From assembly GCF_015706575.1 (NCBI RefSeq), contig NW_024037068.1:1054001-1118000 (forward strand): a stretch of DNA of 64,000 nt, written 5' to 3'. The notes under the pieces were generated by a model. The model ran no database searches and was not told the DNA's origin. It was given only the letters and a program-made list of their open reading frames with translations. Shown one piece after another: positions 31,128-43,954 of this stretch (the stretch's first letter is position 1; every line of letters starts with the position of its first letter). The DNA comes from Patiria miniata. Lineage: Eukaryota; Echinodermata; Asteroidea; Valvatida; Asterinidae. A program made the position numbers and the translations under genes.

Positions 31128-34100
31128 GCTGCAGTTAACCGACATATTGTGGTCCGTCGGACAAACCCGGTTGTTCATCACGGTGACTGCCTTATTTTCT
31201 ATTTGTCTAGAGGAATCACTGGTTGAATGGTAATCCTGGATGGCCGCCCCCGCCTGCCTTAAAGATGTACGTGTTATATTCCAGTTACACCCGGGTTTTT
31301 TTTATATAAAAACTAATACTTTTCTATCAATACAAAAGTTGCTCACATTTGAACTGGACATTGATCCAAATTTATCGGCCCTACTTCAGATAAAGGCTGT
31401 CTTTCAGATAGTTTCAAATGCACAAAAATAGCAAAAGTATGGGGGTTGGTGAAAAAACGTGCAAGTTAGAAATTAAGCAGAACCAAAAACAAACGAATTT
31501 GCTGCAGAGCAAGGACAGTACGTTACTGACAGATGAGTGTTGGGTGGGCAAAACTTAGCAAAATTGAGCTAAACAAAACTTTTCGAAATCACCCTGGAAA
31601 GGACACATTCAACAGATAAGCAGCGCCCGGATTTTTTTCTTGCATAGATCCCCTCTCAGAATAACCCCTTAATTGAGAACTTGTGTCAGGATAATTACAA
31701 GCAAGGCAAACGTGCGTTTTAACCTTATCCAGCTGCTTATAAATGGCAAATCACCATGGTTACTATACGAGTGCTTGGTAACAATGACGATCTTGTGCCT
31801 ATTTTTTGCAAGCTCATCCTTTCAAATGCATCTTGTTTCTTCCGTTGGCAGTCTGCAGTAATTAAAATGTACGCTTAACTATTGGATTTATTTTTTAAAA
31901 ATATCTTTTTTGATATTTTGATTTTTTAATACTGAATTCACATAGGGTCTACAAATAGACTGGTATAACAAAAAAACAATGGCCTCTATGAGATGGCTGT
32001 TTTTGCGTAAGGTCTTGAAAGGTTCCTTGTTTGTCCTCAATGTAATTTGCATTGATATCTAATAACAAATATTGTGTTGAAAGTACATACATAAGTGGTT
32101 TGAAGAAATTGAAAATTTGTCTTTTTTTGCTAAGTAGATCCAGATCATAATCAAAATAAAGCTTTTTTTAATAAAAACAATCTTAAATTAAATTTAGGTG
32201 GGACTTTGTCGAGCCAGAAAAAAACTAAGTTAAAGAAATCGCCCTTCTTGAAGATATACTAATAAATCTCCAGTTCTGAATCGGAACTTTGAGTCCCACT
32301 TTTCGTATTTAATGATTGATATATATCTCCCTTTTTACCATAAATTAAATTGACCAAGCTAGACGCCTTAAATCCGTAAGTAGAGAAGTTGTTGACTATG
32401 GAGAGGAGCGAATATCAAGAGCGCCCGGGCCGATTCTTCGAAACTCGTAGGTGTTCTTGTCCGGTCGACAGACGGTACGGGGGCCCAACCGTATTATGCC
32501 GTGTATGCGTACTGACCGAGTTGATTACTAGCACAATGGGGAAATGCACGAACTCATCTACAAGATGCACCGAGATGTTGTTGACTCGTCTTGGGTTGTT
32601 TGATGTCACAGACGCCCCCTCACTTCTTCCCGCGATCCGCCCCCATGTTTTGGGGTTTCTTTTTAGTTTTGGCTTGATAAAGAGGAAATGTGTGCGACCA
32701 ACCAGCTAGAGATATCCTACGTTTAACAGCTGTTTCTTCTGATTATTGATAGCCCCATTTTTTTTTTTAAGGAACACTCTCGATGTGTGTTTTTTTTTTT
32801 AAAGATTTGCCTTCTTTTAAAGAAGCGATAATTAATGCCGTCGGCGCTTGAGTGTCTTAATAAAGAAACAGCTACCCACGTGTTGACATTTTGGCTCAGT
32901 TGAGGAGGGTTGCTAGTTGAAGTTAGCCAACGTTTCTTCATGAAAAAAAAAGAGAAATTTCCATTACCCTTTCTCGTTCCCCAAGAGCGAAACGGGCAAA
33001 TTTAATTTTCCAACATACTTCTCTTTCCTGACATATCAAAAATGTCAGTTTATACTTCGTACAAACCTGAAAGGCATGGCTACGGGGTGGATAGAACAAT
33101 CCATTTTCAAACTCTTGAAGCCGTTCGCGAAATTTGTATGTCCCCTCCCAGACGTGTTGCAATGTTGATATTTGAGCTCCGCCCACTCTAATTCCCGCTA
33201 CCCTGGATTTACGGTTTGTGTATTGCAAACCGTTTTAGTTTCGATAGTCCTGACATTCAATTCTGCTAAGCTCTTGCAGCGTTGCATAGCAGGAACATCT
33301 CTAAAACGAGAACATTCCAGACGGAGTCTGGTATTATAAATCCCATTGTTTGGGGAGTTTTAGGTGCGAATGAAATGAAATGAAATGAATGAAATTCTTG
33401 GCCCTATCAAGACACATATCTATACTTTACAAATTCTGCATTGAAACATCCTTGTGGTGGAGTAATGTCATGTGCGAATGCGCAATAGTTAATTCCGTAG
33501 AAAGTCTGAATGGATTTTCTTTTCATGAGAATTCTTGGCCCTAATCCTCTGATCGTTGGTCCTGTAACTTGCTCATTCCCTGGCAAAATTCTTGACTATC
33601 AGTCTTGTATTCAACTGGCCTGCGAGTTATCTTGCTGCCTCGTTAGTGAGAAATACACGCCGCATTTTTAAGACCGAGACTCGGCCATGCCGTGCGAGGC
33701 TGACACTCGGGTTTTCATATCCTTCGGAAAGATTCGAACCGTGCACCTTGCATTTGGAGGGGATTTTCTGAAATAAAAATTCGGAATTCCGACTTCGAAA
33801 ACTTGAAGAACGAAACTTTCTAGCTACAAGTGTCGACAATGTAACTAAAAGGTTCAACGAATCAAAATTATGTCGACCGTGCGCGCATCCATTCCAAATC
33901 AGGCCCAACTCTGAAGAGAAATATTGCTGGTGGATTTTATCATTTGAGCTGGTCACTGGATTCTTGCAGACTGGCAAGCCGACGGTGATGACGACAGGGA
34001 CCAAGGAATTGGGGCCGGTGGTTCTGAATCAATTATTAAAGGTGAGTCTTCATCCTGTAGGAATTTCAAAACTAATTGCTTCTGAAAAATTGATCGATGC

Positions 34101-36325
34101 TGGTTTCAAATGGTCAGACGACGACTGAAAGTCCGAAAGAGTAAAAGGGGAAATTGCCTGTATTTCTTTAGGTCTTTCTCGGAGTTGTTGCGCTATGTCC
34201 AAAATATAAAGTTGCTGAAGAAAACTGGAAGATTCATTGATGAGTTCATGATTATCTTCCGACTTATCTACTTCAACTTGTGATATACGAAATATTTAGT
34301 CCCTTTTATTGTATGTGTTGGTCATGTAAATTTAAATTTTCACAAGTAAAAGCGTCAAAGTTGGGTGTTTTTGTGTGTTTTTGTGTGTGTGTGGGGTTTT
34401 TTTTGGGGGGGGGAGGAGTTCACAACATTATCAATGACCTATCAATGAGTTAGTGCCTCAAGTTACATTAACAGCAACAGCGCCCTCAGTTTTCTCGGAA
34501 CTGTATTAGGATTGTAAATAATGCCAAAAAAAATCGCTTTAAAAATTTAACGAACACCACAAAATCTGAGAGTGTCTAATTAATAATCATACAGTTCAGA
34601 CGAGTGCAATTGCCAAATTGCAGCTTATATTAAAAATTAATGGTCTGCACGGAGCTAGCCCTGCTCTGTCTCTAAGCGCTTGCAGTGCATACAAACTCGT
34701 CAGAGGAATAAGATAGTTCACCGTCCTTTCTTTGTATATGTAGCAGCTGGATTGAAGTTGTACATATCCATAATGCACAGTGTAAGACATCAAGTGTAGA
34801 ACAAGTGCATAATATTATTTACATCGACGTATGAAACTCGGATGTTTTCGTCTATTCGGCCAGTAATGAAATGAATCAGGTGATCAATTAATTAAATGCT
34901 TTGGTTTGAAGAAAAAACACAATATCGCTTAAGGTAATGGTTAAAGGTTTTCTGTTGGGGGGGGCGGAATTCAAAGAAATACCCACATTTTGGCAATCCA
35001 ACCATTTCATGATTTTTTGGTAATGTTTCAAAACTTCGTTCATTGCATTCACACCGCCCTCACTTGACACGAAGCAGTTAACGGCGAGGTACTGACTTCT
35101 GTAATCACTCATTATTAGTGCAATTTTGTCATGGCGGTTAAGTACGTTATGGTGTTGTAATTTGTTCCCGCACTAATGGAAGTTGGTTTTTCATTTTAAA
35201 ATGAAAAACAAGGTCGCATGGACAGCAGCATAATGACAGTTTAGCTGTGAAAACATTAGGCTATGGCAAATTGCACCAATTAAGAGATGTTTGTCACTGT
35301 ACAGTCAATGAATTGCATATGTTGGTGGCGTTCAGATTCCGAATCGGTTTGAAATTCTTAATTGGGAGGCTGAAAAGCACAATTTGAAATGTTCAGTTGT
35401 CGCCAGCCCTCTGTTAGCAAACAAAACCTGGGTCTACGTCTCAGCATCGCTCACAATTGACGACATGTGATTACAGGCCGTTTCATTGTAACTCAGGTGT
35501 AAAGATAACCTTCAGAATTATCTGTTAGATGGGTCCGTTCCCATGGAAACACTTATGTCACGCGAGTCGGACGCACGGCATCTTCAAGTTGTAATCTTTG
35601 ATTAAATTTTGCGTGGCTGGGCATTTCGTTCGAAGCCTACGTACGTAAGGACCTTACGGTAAGACATGCGTCTGTTTGCATATATGGAAAGAAAAAAAAG
35701 TGCCACACTTCGGTTTATGCCAGTTGGAGGTCGTTGACTCGACTGCAGTGGAATGTTAGTGCATTTGTTCCTCGTCTACACATCTTGCATGACTGGAACT
35801 ACGATTTGAAATAATTCCAATTACGTTATCCGAGGAAAGCGCACTGTGTTCAATATGTCATGTTGTCTGTAGTATGTATGGTGCTGCTTCCCATCTCATT
35901 ACATATGTTTTTACTGTGCGCTATAATGTTATGGTGTTGGCAATTAATTTGATGTAAAGAATTTGTTGACAACTTCAGTTTTCCTTTTGAACTTAATTCA
36001 GTGGAATTCCAGTAAACGAATTTTTTCCCCCTTTTTTTTAAGAATAACTGCCAAAAATGAATCTTAAATTAAAAAAGAGGGAATTCGGTTGACTATTATA
36101 TGTCCGGTGGAGTGGATCTGGAGGGTTTCATAACTCAGAAACTGTTTAAATACAAAACAACGTAGTGCTCGCGTAACATGTAATGGCCGATGTAAAGAAA
36201 AATAGTGATAAAACTACGATCGTATAGCAAAGGCATAATGTTATGTTATGTGAAGGCATGTCTATATAACACCACGAAAGTAACAGTAATTTTAAGACGG
36301 AAAAGCAATCTTCATTTTTAAAAAC
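31128..36325. other. intergenic DNA, no supported feature
   Basis: I see no gene in this 5.2 kb. Short frames such as those at 32389-32709 and 33627-34004 have no recognisable domain and no splice context. Small simple repeats are present: GAAAT units at 33366-33392 and GTGTTTTT units at 34363-34394. Confidence 0.6.
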
Positions 36326-36329
36326 AAAA

Positions 36330-36335
36330 TTTATT
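36330..36335 (-). terminator. candidate tob polyadenylation signal
   Basis: TTTATT on + reads AATAAA on the tob strand, 2.1 kb beyond the tob stop. A long 3' UTR is usual for Tob mRNAs, but nearer weaker hexamers cannot be excluded. Confidence 0.3.
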
Positions 36336-38465
36336 TTAACTTCTGTCAGTTATAAATAAGTTGATCAAGCCATGTACAGATCACATGCACCACGTCATAT
36401 CGTCTCTTATTGCACAATACAAACCTCGTGATCGAGTAATACATGTTTTTCATAGAATATTACCAAAATAGTAAGAAATTGCATTTAAAACCTCAAAATC
36501 TAAGTTTTTCAAATGAAAGTACTAAAATATAGAAATTTGGTATCAAATACAGTAGATTTGTGACATCTCATGTTGTGTTAGTATATAAACAAAGTAGCTA
36601 CTGTTTTGTTTGATGAGATAAATCTGCAATTTATGTTATTTTTTTTTAACTTCATCTTTTCTCAGTAGTCATGACAAACGATTCCAATGTCGCGGCCATT
36701 AAACATAGAAAAATGACAAATGACAAAAATCCCCAAAATACCAGACAAAATATGATATAAACATTAAAACAACGCTTTGGTATTTTTTTTTTGTCATGCG
36801 TCCAAAATATCAAAATATTGTTACTATGGTTACGCAATATAGAACCTCTGTGAATATATATATCGCCGGTTCCATTAACAATATCGATAAGAAACATGGT
36901 AAACAAAATAAGTGGAGTGTTTACTTTGTATTCATACACAATATTATAATATGTATAACAGTTACAATATCGAGTGCTAATACGGTACGATGTGCTTTTT
37001 TTACCAAGCCATTCGGTGCACGAAAACCATCCAAATCTGATGTCCCACTATCACTTTTTTTTTTAAATAATGTCAATTGTGGCAACATTCGTTCATATCA
37101 TTCTGTAAATTAGACTCCAAACGTTACATTCACAAAGGTATCCTCTTCATTATAAATTCATCTTGCAGCGAAGAAATCGTGGTGCAATAAGGGTGTCAAA
37201 TTTTTTTTCGTTATCAGATTTTCAGTGAAGGGTTTCTCATATCTTTTTTTGAAATATCAATCATTTTATCTCCCATGTGGAAGCAATGCAAAGCAACCGT
37301 TACAGAACCCGTTCCTTCGCTACAAAATATTTTCCCTGACATTATGAGCCAAATGCGAATCGGGGACATTCCACACTGTTGACTCTTGAATGTCATAAAC
37401 AAGTGTGTCAATTCATATACCATGCCACCGCTATCCAAAATAGAATTTCGCATATCGCATGAGTGCATTCTCTCTCTGTTGGATTGTTGAATGAAATGGT
37501 CGTTCATAACATTCTTTACGTTCATTCAAGTCCAATCTGGCGCACATTCCAACGGCTGTTCTATGAAGTCGTTGAAATCAACACGATTTTTAAAAGTTTT
37601 TGGGGGTAAAACAGCCGTATGGACGTCATTAAAAAAAAGTATTGGTAACAAGACTCGTATGCCTGTACTATAATGCAAAACCATTTTTCATATCAAACCT
37701 GTCACGGTCCTTTCATTATCACCAAGTGAAGTCTCTCGATATAAACAGGAATACTGCAAGGCTCTTTGTAAGAAACTGATGCAAGTTTAGGGACTGACAG
37801 AGTCAATAGTGGAATGTGTTTTCTCCATCAGATAGGAAACGTTTGGACTTTAAATCTTCCTCATACATTCCTGCCATGCTGTGTGTAGTGGCACAAAATA
37901 TTTGCCCCTATTTGCCCTCCTCATACCGCATGTGATCTAGGATCAAGACAAAAATAGCACTTAACACAGATTCTCGGTATAAGTCACTCGTTAATTTACC
38001 AGTCTACTGCTTATAAGTCATGTCAATAACATGAACAATTCTGAATGCTTATACATATTCAACTTAAAAAAATATGATACTTAGATTGAGAAAGAATGTA
38101 AAAATATTATCATTGTGAAAATTATTTACTCGATTTTTGTACATCTATATATTTGATATCAATATTAATATAAAAAGCCAATTGAGTCAAAAGGGCTCAG
38201 TGAGATAGCACAGCCGCTTTGGCTGAGTTGCATTCTGAAAAATGTAAAAGTGACTTTCCCTCGGCGCGAGAAAAATGACAAGATTTGGCTAACAACTGAA
38301 CCTTTTGTACATGAACTGTTGCTTCAGTTCGAGTTGCTATGGTTACAGCGACCAAATTAAAGACAATAATTAGTGAGTATTTCATGATTATCTTTATATG
38401 GAAGTTCATTGTTTTTTGTCATCATCAACTAGCTGGTTGTGACCCAGACGTCTCTCTGGGAGTTT

Positions 38466-39527
38466 TCAGTTAGCTGCGATCAGAGACTGGTGGCCATATT
38501 GGTCTGTGGACGGTAGTGAGGCATTCAAGCTGTCGTACAGCATCCAAGACTCATGGGCTTGTGTAGTGGGGTTGGGTTGGGAGTCGAACCCCGGACCAGC
38601 GGTGTAAGACTGGGGAGCTGTGGTGGTCTCGCCCCAGTAACCAAACCCGTCATCTTTGCTTTGGAAGAGCGGGAAATCCCGGCCTCCCACGGGGGACCGT
38701 TGGCTGCGGAATCCCTTCATTGCCGAACGCTGCTTCATGTAGTTGGCGAACTCGGTCGGGGAGAGCTGCTGGAAATTGACCTTCTTGCCCGCCGACTTGA
38801 GCTTGGTGGAGCCGAACTTGGTCTGGGCGAAGGATGCCGCAGTGAAGGTAAGAGATGAGGGTCTGGAGAGAGGGGCTGCTTGTAGCCGAGGCTTGCCTGT
38901 GACTGGGGTGGGGGTGGGGACGACAGGGGGCATCGGGTGGAGAGCCTGAGGGTGGGGGAGGTGCTGATGATGGTGTGGAGTGGGGAGTCCCAGTGGCACC
39001 ATCGGCTGGAACCCCAGAGCAGACACTGGCGATAGTGAGATCCCTCTCATGGAGGAACTCAGTGAGTCCATTGTCATGGGCAGGAAATCCTCAGCCTCGG
39101 GGTTGAAATTGAACTGGCCCGAGCCGGTCAGATCCGGCTCGCTCTGGACGTGGCTGGGCCCGGCTGCCTTCGGGCGCTTCTCCTGGTAGATGACAGAGAC
39201 AGTTCCCTTCTCTCCCATACGGAAGGACACCTCTCCGGGGTCCACCCAGATGCTCAGCTCATGCGGAAGTGCCTCGGTCAAATCTCCGGTCTCTAGCCCA
39301 CTGCGCTGGATAGCCGTAGCCACTGCCGCATCCATCTCCCTGGTCCCGATGCGAAGACACCGATATCCCGAGCCTTTACAAGGCGACTCCGGGTACCAGT
39401 GGCCGTTGAATTTGTTGACCAGGGATTTGTCCAGCTCTTCGGCGAAGAGGTCCTGCTGTTGGCGGGGGATCTTGGAGCAAAGTTGCTCCAAGATGAAGGT
39501 GATAGCGCATTGGATTTCTGCCTTCAT
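38466..39527 (-). CDS. tob: Tob/BTG-family antiproliferative protein, single coding exon
   Basis: Tob proteins bridge the CCR4-NOT/CAF1 deadenylase and cytoplasmic poly(A)-binding protein, promoting mRNA decay and restraining cell growth. The 353-residue frame starts MKAEIQCAITFILEQLCSKI, and residues 1-117 form the BTG domain: box A GHWYPESPCKGSGYRCLRIG (42-61) and box B LPHELSIWVDPGEVSFRMGE (87-106), both close to human TOB1. A PAM2-like motif, FNFNPEAEDFLPM, lies at 139-151 (human SFNPEAQVFMPI). TFTAASFAQTKFGSTKLKSA (227-246) matches human TFTTATFAATKFGSTKMKNS. The tail is Pro/His- and Ser/Thr-rich and ends SLIAAN (human VMAN). Vertebrate TOB coding regions are likewise unbroken, so the lack of introns is normal. 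Human TOB1 has 345 residues. TOB1 versus TOB2 identity cannot be decided; the gene looks like the single ancestral type. Confidence 0.96.
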   Translation of the reverse strand: MKAEIQCAITFILEQLCSKIPRQQQDLFAEELDKSLVNKFNGHWYPESPCKGSGYRCLRIGTREMDAAVATAIQRSGLETGDLTEALPHELSIWVDPGEVSFRMGEKGTVSVIYQEKRPKAAGPSHVQSEPDLTGSGQFNFNPEAEDFLPMTMDSLSSSMRGISLSPVSALGFQPMVPLGLPTPHHHQHLPHPQALHPMPPVVPTPTPVTGKPRLQAAPLSRPSSLTFTAASFAQTKFGSTKLKSAGKKVNFQQLSPTEFANYMKQRSAMKGFRSQRSPVGGRDFPLFQSKDDGFGYWGETTTAPQSYTAGPGFDSQPNPTTQAHESWMLYDSLNASLPSTDQYGHQSLIAAN

Positions 39528-39578
39528 GTTGGTTGGGGTGGTGGGGTATAATCAGTGATGACAGACTTCAGCGTAAAC
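39528..39578 (-). other. tob: tob 5' UTR, second exon part
   Basis: On the - strand a good acceptor, TTCTCACTGCAG, stands 51 nt before the ATG, and the ATG is preceded by CCAACCAAC. This suggests the coding exon begins at 39578 with a short leader. Predicted from sequence only. Confidence 0.5.
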
Positions 39579-41678
39579 CTGCAGTGAGAAGGACGAAAAA
39601 AAAATTCCCAATAAATAACTGACAATCTTGGCAAATATAGCTATTTCCATCATTCAGAAAATCTGCTGTCATCCAGCAACACGACTGTATTGATAAAGGG
39701 CTCCCTTCATGGATGACAGGATTATCAAGACGTTTACAAGGGGACAATGCAATAACATAATCATGACCAATGTATGACAATATCAATACCGGTATCACTT
39801 TTCATACAGTGACCGAGTGCAGCTTTTCCCTTTCATTATTACAGTTTCACAACTCCAAACCAATTCGTTTACTTTCCTAACCATTTTAAAACCCTTTAAA
39901 AGTTATTTTACCATATCTTTAAAGTTTGTGAGTAAGCCATTAAACCTGACCTAGTTACTTCATATGATTCTCATTCGCACGCGGTGCAAGGACTACCCTG
40001 GACCCATGACACATCGCGACAACCAGGGACACGGACCTATGCATGTGATTCACTGCTTCCCTACCCCCCCCCCCCCCCGGCCCCCCTCGGCCCGCCTCCC
40101 CCGGAGCCCATTCACAAAATGACTCTTCCCTGGATTAGCCTCTGACACGTGCCCTTTACAACGCTCCCTACCCGGCGGTAATGAGCAAGGCACGACGCCA
40201 CAAATGAAAAGAGACTTGAGTGGGAGGCTAAGAAATGACTCGGCCGTCCAAAAACAGCCCCTCAAGGAAGCCTTATTCATCGGCGCTTGTCTCCGAGGAT
40301 TTTCCAGCGCCAGGTTTGCTCATATTAAAGGTCGCATGCAGTGCCAACACATTTGGAAATTTCACTAGAGTTAAAAAAAAAATTACCCGAGGCTTACGGT
40401 AGCCATGATGTGACAGAGGTCTCTGATCGTGACTCGTTCAAGGTGATTCTATTTTTAAAAAGCTGTTATATTCTAAACGAAGTTGCTTGCAAATTTTCTA
40501 TCAATGTTTTGTTTTCAACATTTTGATCTCAGAGAATGTACACGAGTGTTCGTCAATTCTGTAATGGATACCTAATGAAAAACAACAGATCTTAATCATC
40601 CAAAAAGGATATCAAAAAAGGATATCAAATGATTTCATTTGAATTCGGCATGATCACTCAGTCATAATACATTAACGCTTTAGGTTACTACAATAAAATT
40701 AACACCCCGCGGGCCAAGGGAAAACCGATAGCAAATAAATAATGTTTTTCCTGCAGGTTAATATAATTTCCTTAGACATTATCAGCGAAACAGCACCTTC
40801 AATTTTAAGCCACCGTGGATAAAATCAAATCAGCCTGTTGATTTTTTTCTCCATATAATACACAAACCATAAATACACCAATGTAAAACAGCTGTTCCTT
40901 TGTTGTCGTGTTACTGAAATCCATCGCTCATTATTACAGACAATATTCGAACTATGTCACGGCAAAATATTATTCCAAAATGCTATACACACAGTATGCG
41001 CTCCATATGGCACAGCGCATGAACGCACAAAGCGTGGGAGTATTTTTTTTATCCGACCATCGTAACGCAAATCCACTGTAGCTAGCCGCGAGCTAGCCGG
41101 AATCCCTGCGTGCGGTCGACTATTCAACAAAATATTGGCCTTCCCTCAAACCCACACACACACAATTAGTACCTTCAACACTTTGATGCGAAAATCCCGA
41201 AGTATAATTCAAATTCATTGCAATCATTGATATATATTTTTATATTTTAATAAAACAGAATCCAATTCAATACTGAGAGGAGAGTATTATTATAATGCAG
41301 ATAATAATCGATTTCTATTTTTATCCAAGTTTTACCGTATATTTATTGTGATATGATATTGACATTGATTTAAAAAAAAAATCGTTTCAAACATAGCACT
41401 CCAGAGTAAATTGAAAGGGGGCTGGGGTTACCCCAAATATTTGTCACCTTTTTTGTAAAATATCTAAATGCACCATACATTAGCGAGGATGCCCATTGGC
41501 CGCATTACTGGAAACAACATAGGCTATATTCAAGAATTGCAACAACAATTTATAGGCCCATTCAGAAAAGTATAAAAACAAAGCAAAGTATGAAACGAAA
41601 ACATTGTAAACCCGAATGCAAAAAGAGAGTAACAAAAAATATTGAAACATTAATTTTATTTTAAAAAACAGTACTCAC

Positions 41679-41885
41679 TTGTTTACAGTTCGAATGCAGA
41701 GATCCACACCGACACGAAAGCACTATGGATGGAACAGCTGCGATGTAAGTCGTGAAGGCAGGGCGCGTGTTTGTGTGATATTCCAAGTGTGTGTTGCGGT
41801 TTTTTTACGTTGTCAGTGAGCGTACTGACGTCTGGCCATTGAATGTCACCTGCATGGGAATTGTGCCTGTTTTTATCCACTGTCG
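41679..41885 (-). other. tob: predicted tob non-coding first exon
   Basis: On the - strand a strong donor, AA|GTGAGTACT, falls at 41678/41679. Paired with the acceptor at 39578 it gives a 2.1-kb intron in the 5' UTR, the layout seen in vertebrate TOB genes. The 5' limit is a guess from nearby TATA-like sequences. Confidence 0.4.
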
Positions 41886-41921
41886 CTGGCCCATTGACGG
41901 GACTACTTTATTAATAATTCG
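41867..41921 (-). promoter_or_regulatory. candidate tob core promoter
   Basis: The - strand has GTGGATAAAAACAGG (41867-41882) and, further upstream, AATTATTAATAAAGT (41907-41921), two TATA-like elements. An inverted CCAAT (ATTGG on +) lies at 42224-42228. Which one is used is unknown. Confidence 0.3.
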
Positions 41922-42272
41922 CGAGTGACTACACCATCTGGACTGTGACACAATATACATGTACTTGTGCGTTATCGTCGAGGATAACGATTTTAAAGGT
42001 TTGTTTCAACAACACACGAGACCGGAAAAGAGATTAACAGAACACAAAGGCCCCTGATTCTCGGAGAACGGACGGCAAAAGCTCGACAAATCGTGTGAAA
42101 GAAAGCAGGGCTAAGTAGTTTTTTTAATGCGATGTTTTAGGGGAAGTTATGAGGTAGCGGATTAATACAGACCTGCTTTGAAATCATGAATATGCAAAGA
42201 AGGAAGGAAGAGACACTGTCAGTGATTGGTCGTCGGGAGCGGAAGCATAATTTGACAATTATCTTGTTATGC

Positions 42273-42280
42273 TGACGTCA
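42273..42280. promoter_or_regulatory. CRE octamer upstream of tob
   Basis: A perfect palindromic TGACGTCA in GCTGACGTCAGTA, about 0.4 kb above the candidate tob core promoter. CREB/ATF proteins bind this octamer, and proximal placement is typical of working sites. Function is inferred. Confidence 0.45.
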
Positions 42281-43946
42281 GTATGCGGTGTTTTCAAGCC
42301 GTGTGTGATTGTTGTGTGTATACCGTGAGGATGGGGGTCAGCGCGGGCCGTCGGCGGCCCGTGTGCATGCCGAGCAGACCGCAGCACGTGCTGGGCAAAC
42401 ACCGGCTGAAATCCTTCTCACCGTGATTACTATGCTAATTCGTGGCCCGCGCTTGCCACGTGCCACGGGGTGCAAGTGCGGGGATTGTTTGGGGGGGGGG
42501 GGGGGATTAACAGGACGATGCTGGGAACAAAGGTGGGAACTTCCGCTTAGGGTACATGCCCGGAGGCACTGGGATGGACCATAGAGCAAGGAACGGACAT
42601 TGTTTGCATTGTCAAACTTCCAAAACACTGTCTCCGGAACTTGAACACATTCGCTCACTTCGCCTGGTATACACGAATTCATCTGCAGCCCATCTGAACA
42701 AAATCCTTTTCCGTCTGCCTGTATCCGAGAGCTTTTCCAATCTTTCTTATTCTAATTATAAGGTTGAACAAAGAAATTGACAGGAACGGTAGGCCTATGA
42801 ACATGCGACCTCCGAACAGCGTACCGGCGCTCTTATGAATAAACCAGCTCTATATTATGATTGAAACCATTTTTTACAATATCTTACAACCATCTTAGAA
42901 GTTAGATAATAATTATACCTATTAAAAACTGCACCTCTGTAGGCGAAGTCAACCCAATCCATGCGAATGCCATATGGTGAAACCTTGCCCTAGATGTTGG
43001 TACGTACCAGTATACTGCAGCGATATTACTTCCGTTCTGTGGATAACTCGTTAAAATATTCACCTCCTTTGTTTAATTATTTCAAGGTTTTCATCAAGAG
43101 ATCGATATCGATGACTATCTATCACAATATTGAGGGATTCTGTTAACATCCGTCAAAAATAATTCTATGCAGTTTGATCTATACGCTTAGCCGTATACAT
43201 TCATGTACATGTATTAATGGGTATTGTTTGTTCAAACGAGGTGTGGAATTTATTCCAAAATCAATTTTGGAAAATAATTGATCGGGTGTGTACATGAAGT
43301 GAGTTTAAGTTTGCTTATATAACTTTCATTATAATACTTGCCATCTTTTTCACCATCTCGTCCACCTGTAGTTATTATTTCACCACAATCACCAACCATG
43401 TCACCATTATCATACCCATCATCACTTCTACTATTCTCACCACAATCACCGCCACAACACTACTGTTATGTTCATTTTACATCTTAAGATCTAGATTGTC
43501 AAGAGACTTGTAATGTACAATTACTGGGAATCGATGCTTGTCCATATAGTGTTTATTTGTAATTGTTGAGGCTCAAAATGACCACACATTCATTTTAAAG
43601 ATGTTTTTCAGTCTCTTATGACTAGCATCTCCGAACTCGGTTTGGAAGTTTTTAAAAAAAAAGAGAAATCGATAAAAAATAAACCAACCCCCTCCCCCCG
43701 CTGTGCGAAGTGTCAACACAAATCTTTAGGAGGTATTTATGGGGCTTCGTTTTCTGCAGGGACAAGTCATTGACATCATTGGCATTTCCCGAATTATGAT
43801 CTTGAGCGGATGCGGCGAGAACCCGCGGCGAAATGCACGCAGGAAGAAAACAAGGTTGTTTTCAATTCCGCTCTGCCTTGAAAAACAAGTAAGTGCGTAA
43901 TCGGTGCGAGGGACGACGTGCATCGTAACACGATTGCCGGCCGGTC

Positions 43947-43954
43947 TGACGTCA
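43947..43954. promoter_or_regulatory. second CRE octamer upstream of tob
   Basis: A perfect TGACGTCA in TCTGACGTCAGTACGG. It shares the flank TGACGTCAGTA with the site at 42273 and lies in a locally CpG-rich stretch. Confidence 0.35.

Noticed and set aside
32389-32709. 106-residue Cys-containing frame
   Set aside because: The Cys spacing does not fit a zinc finger or secreted fold I know, and there is no signal peptide or splice context.
33727-33745. - strand B-box-like GGTTCGAATC
   Set aside because: No A box at the expected distance and no tRNA fold.
38553-39558. several + strand frames of 68-122 residues opposite tob
   Set aside because: They are shadows of the GC-rich tob coding strand; the - strand frame carries the BTG domain.
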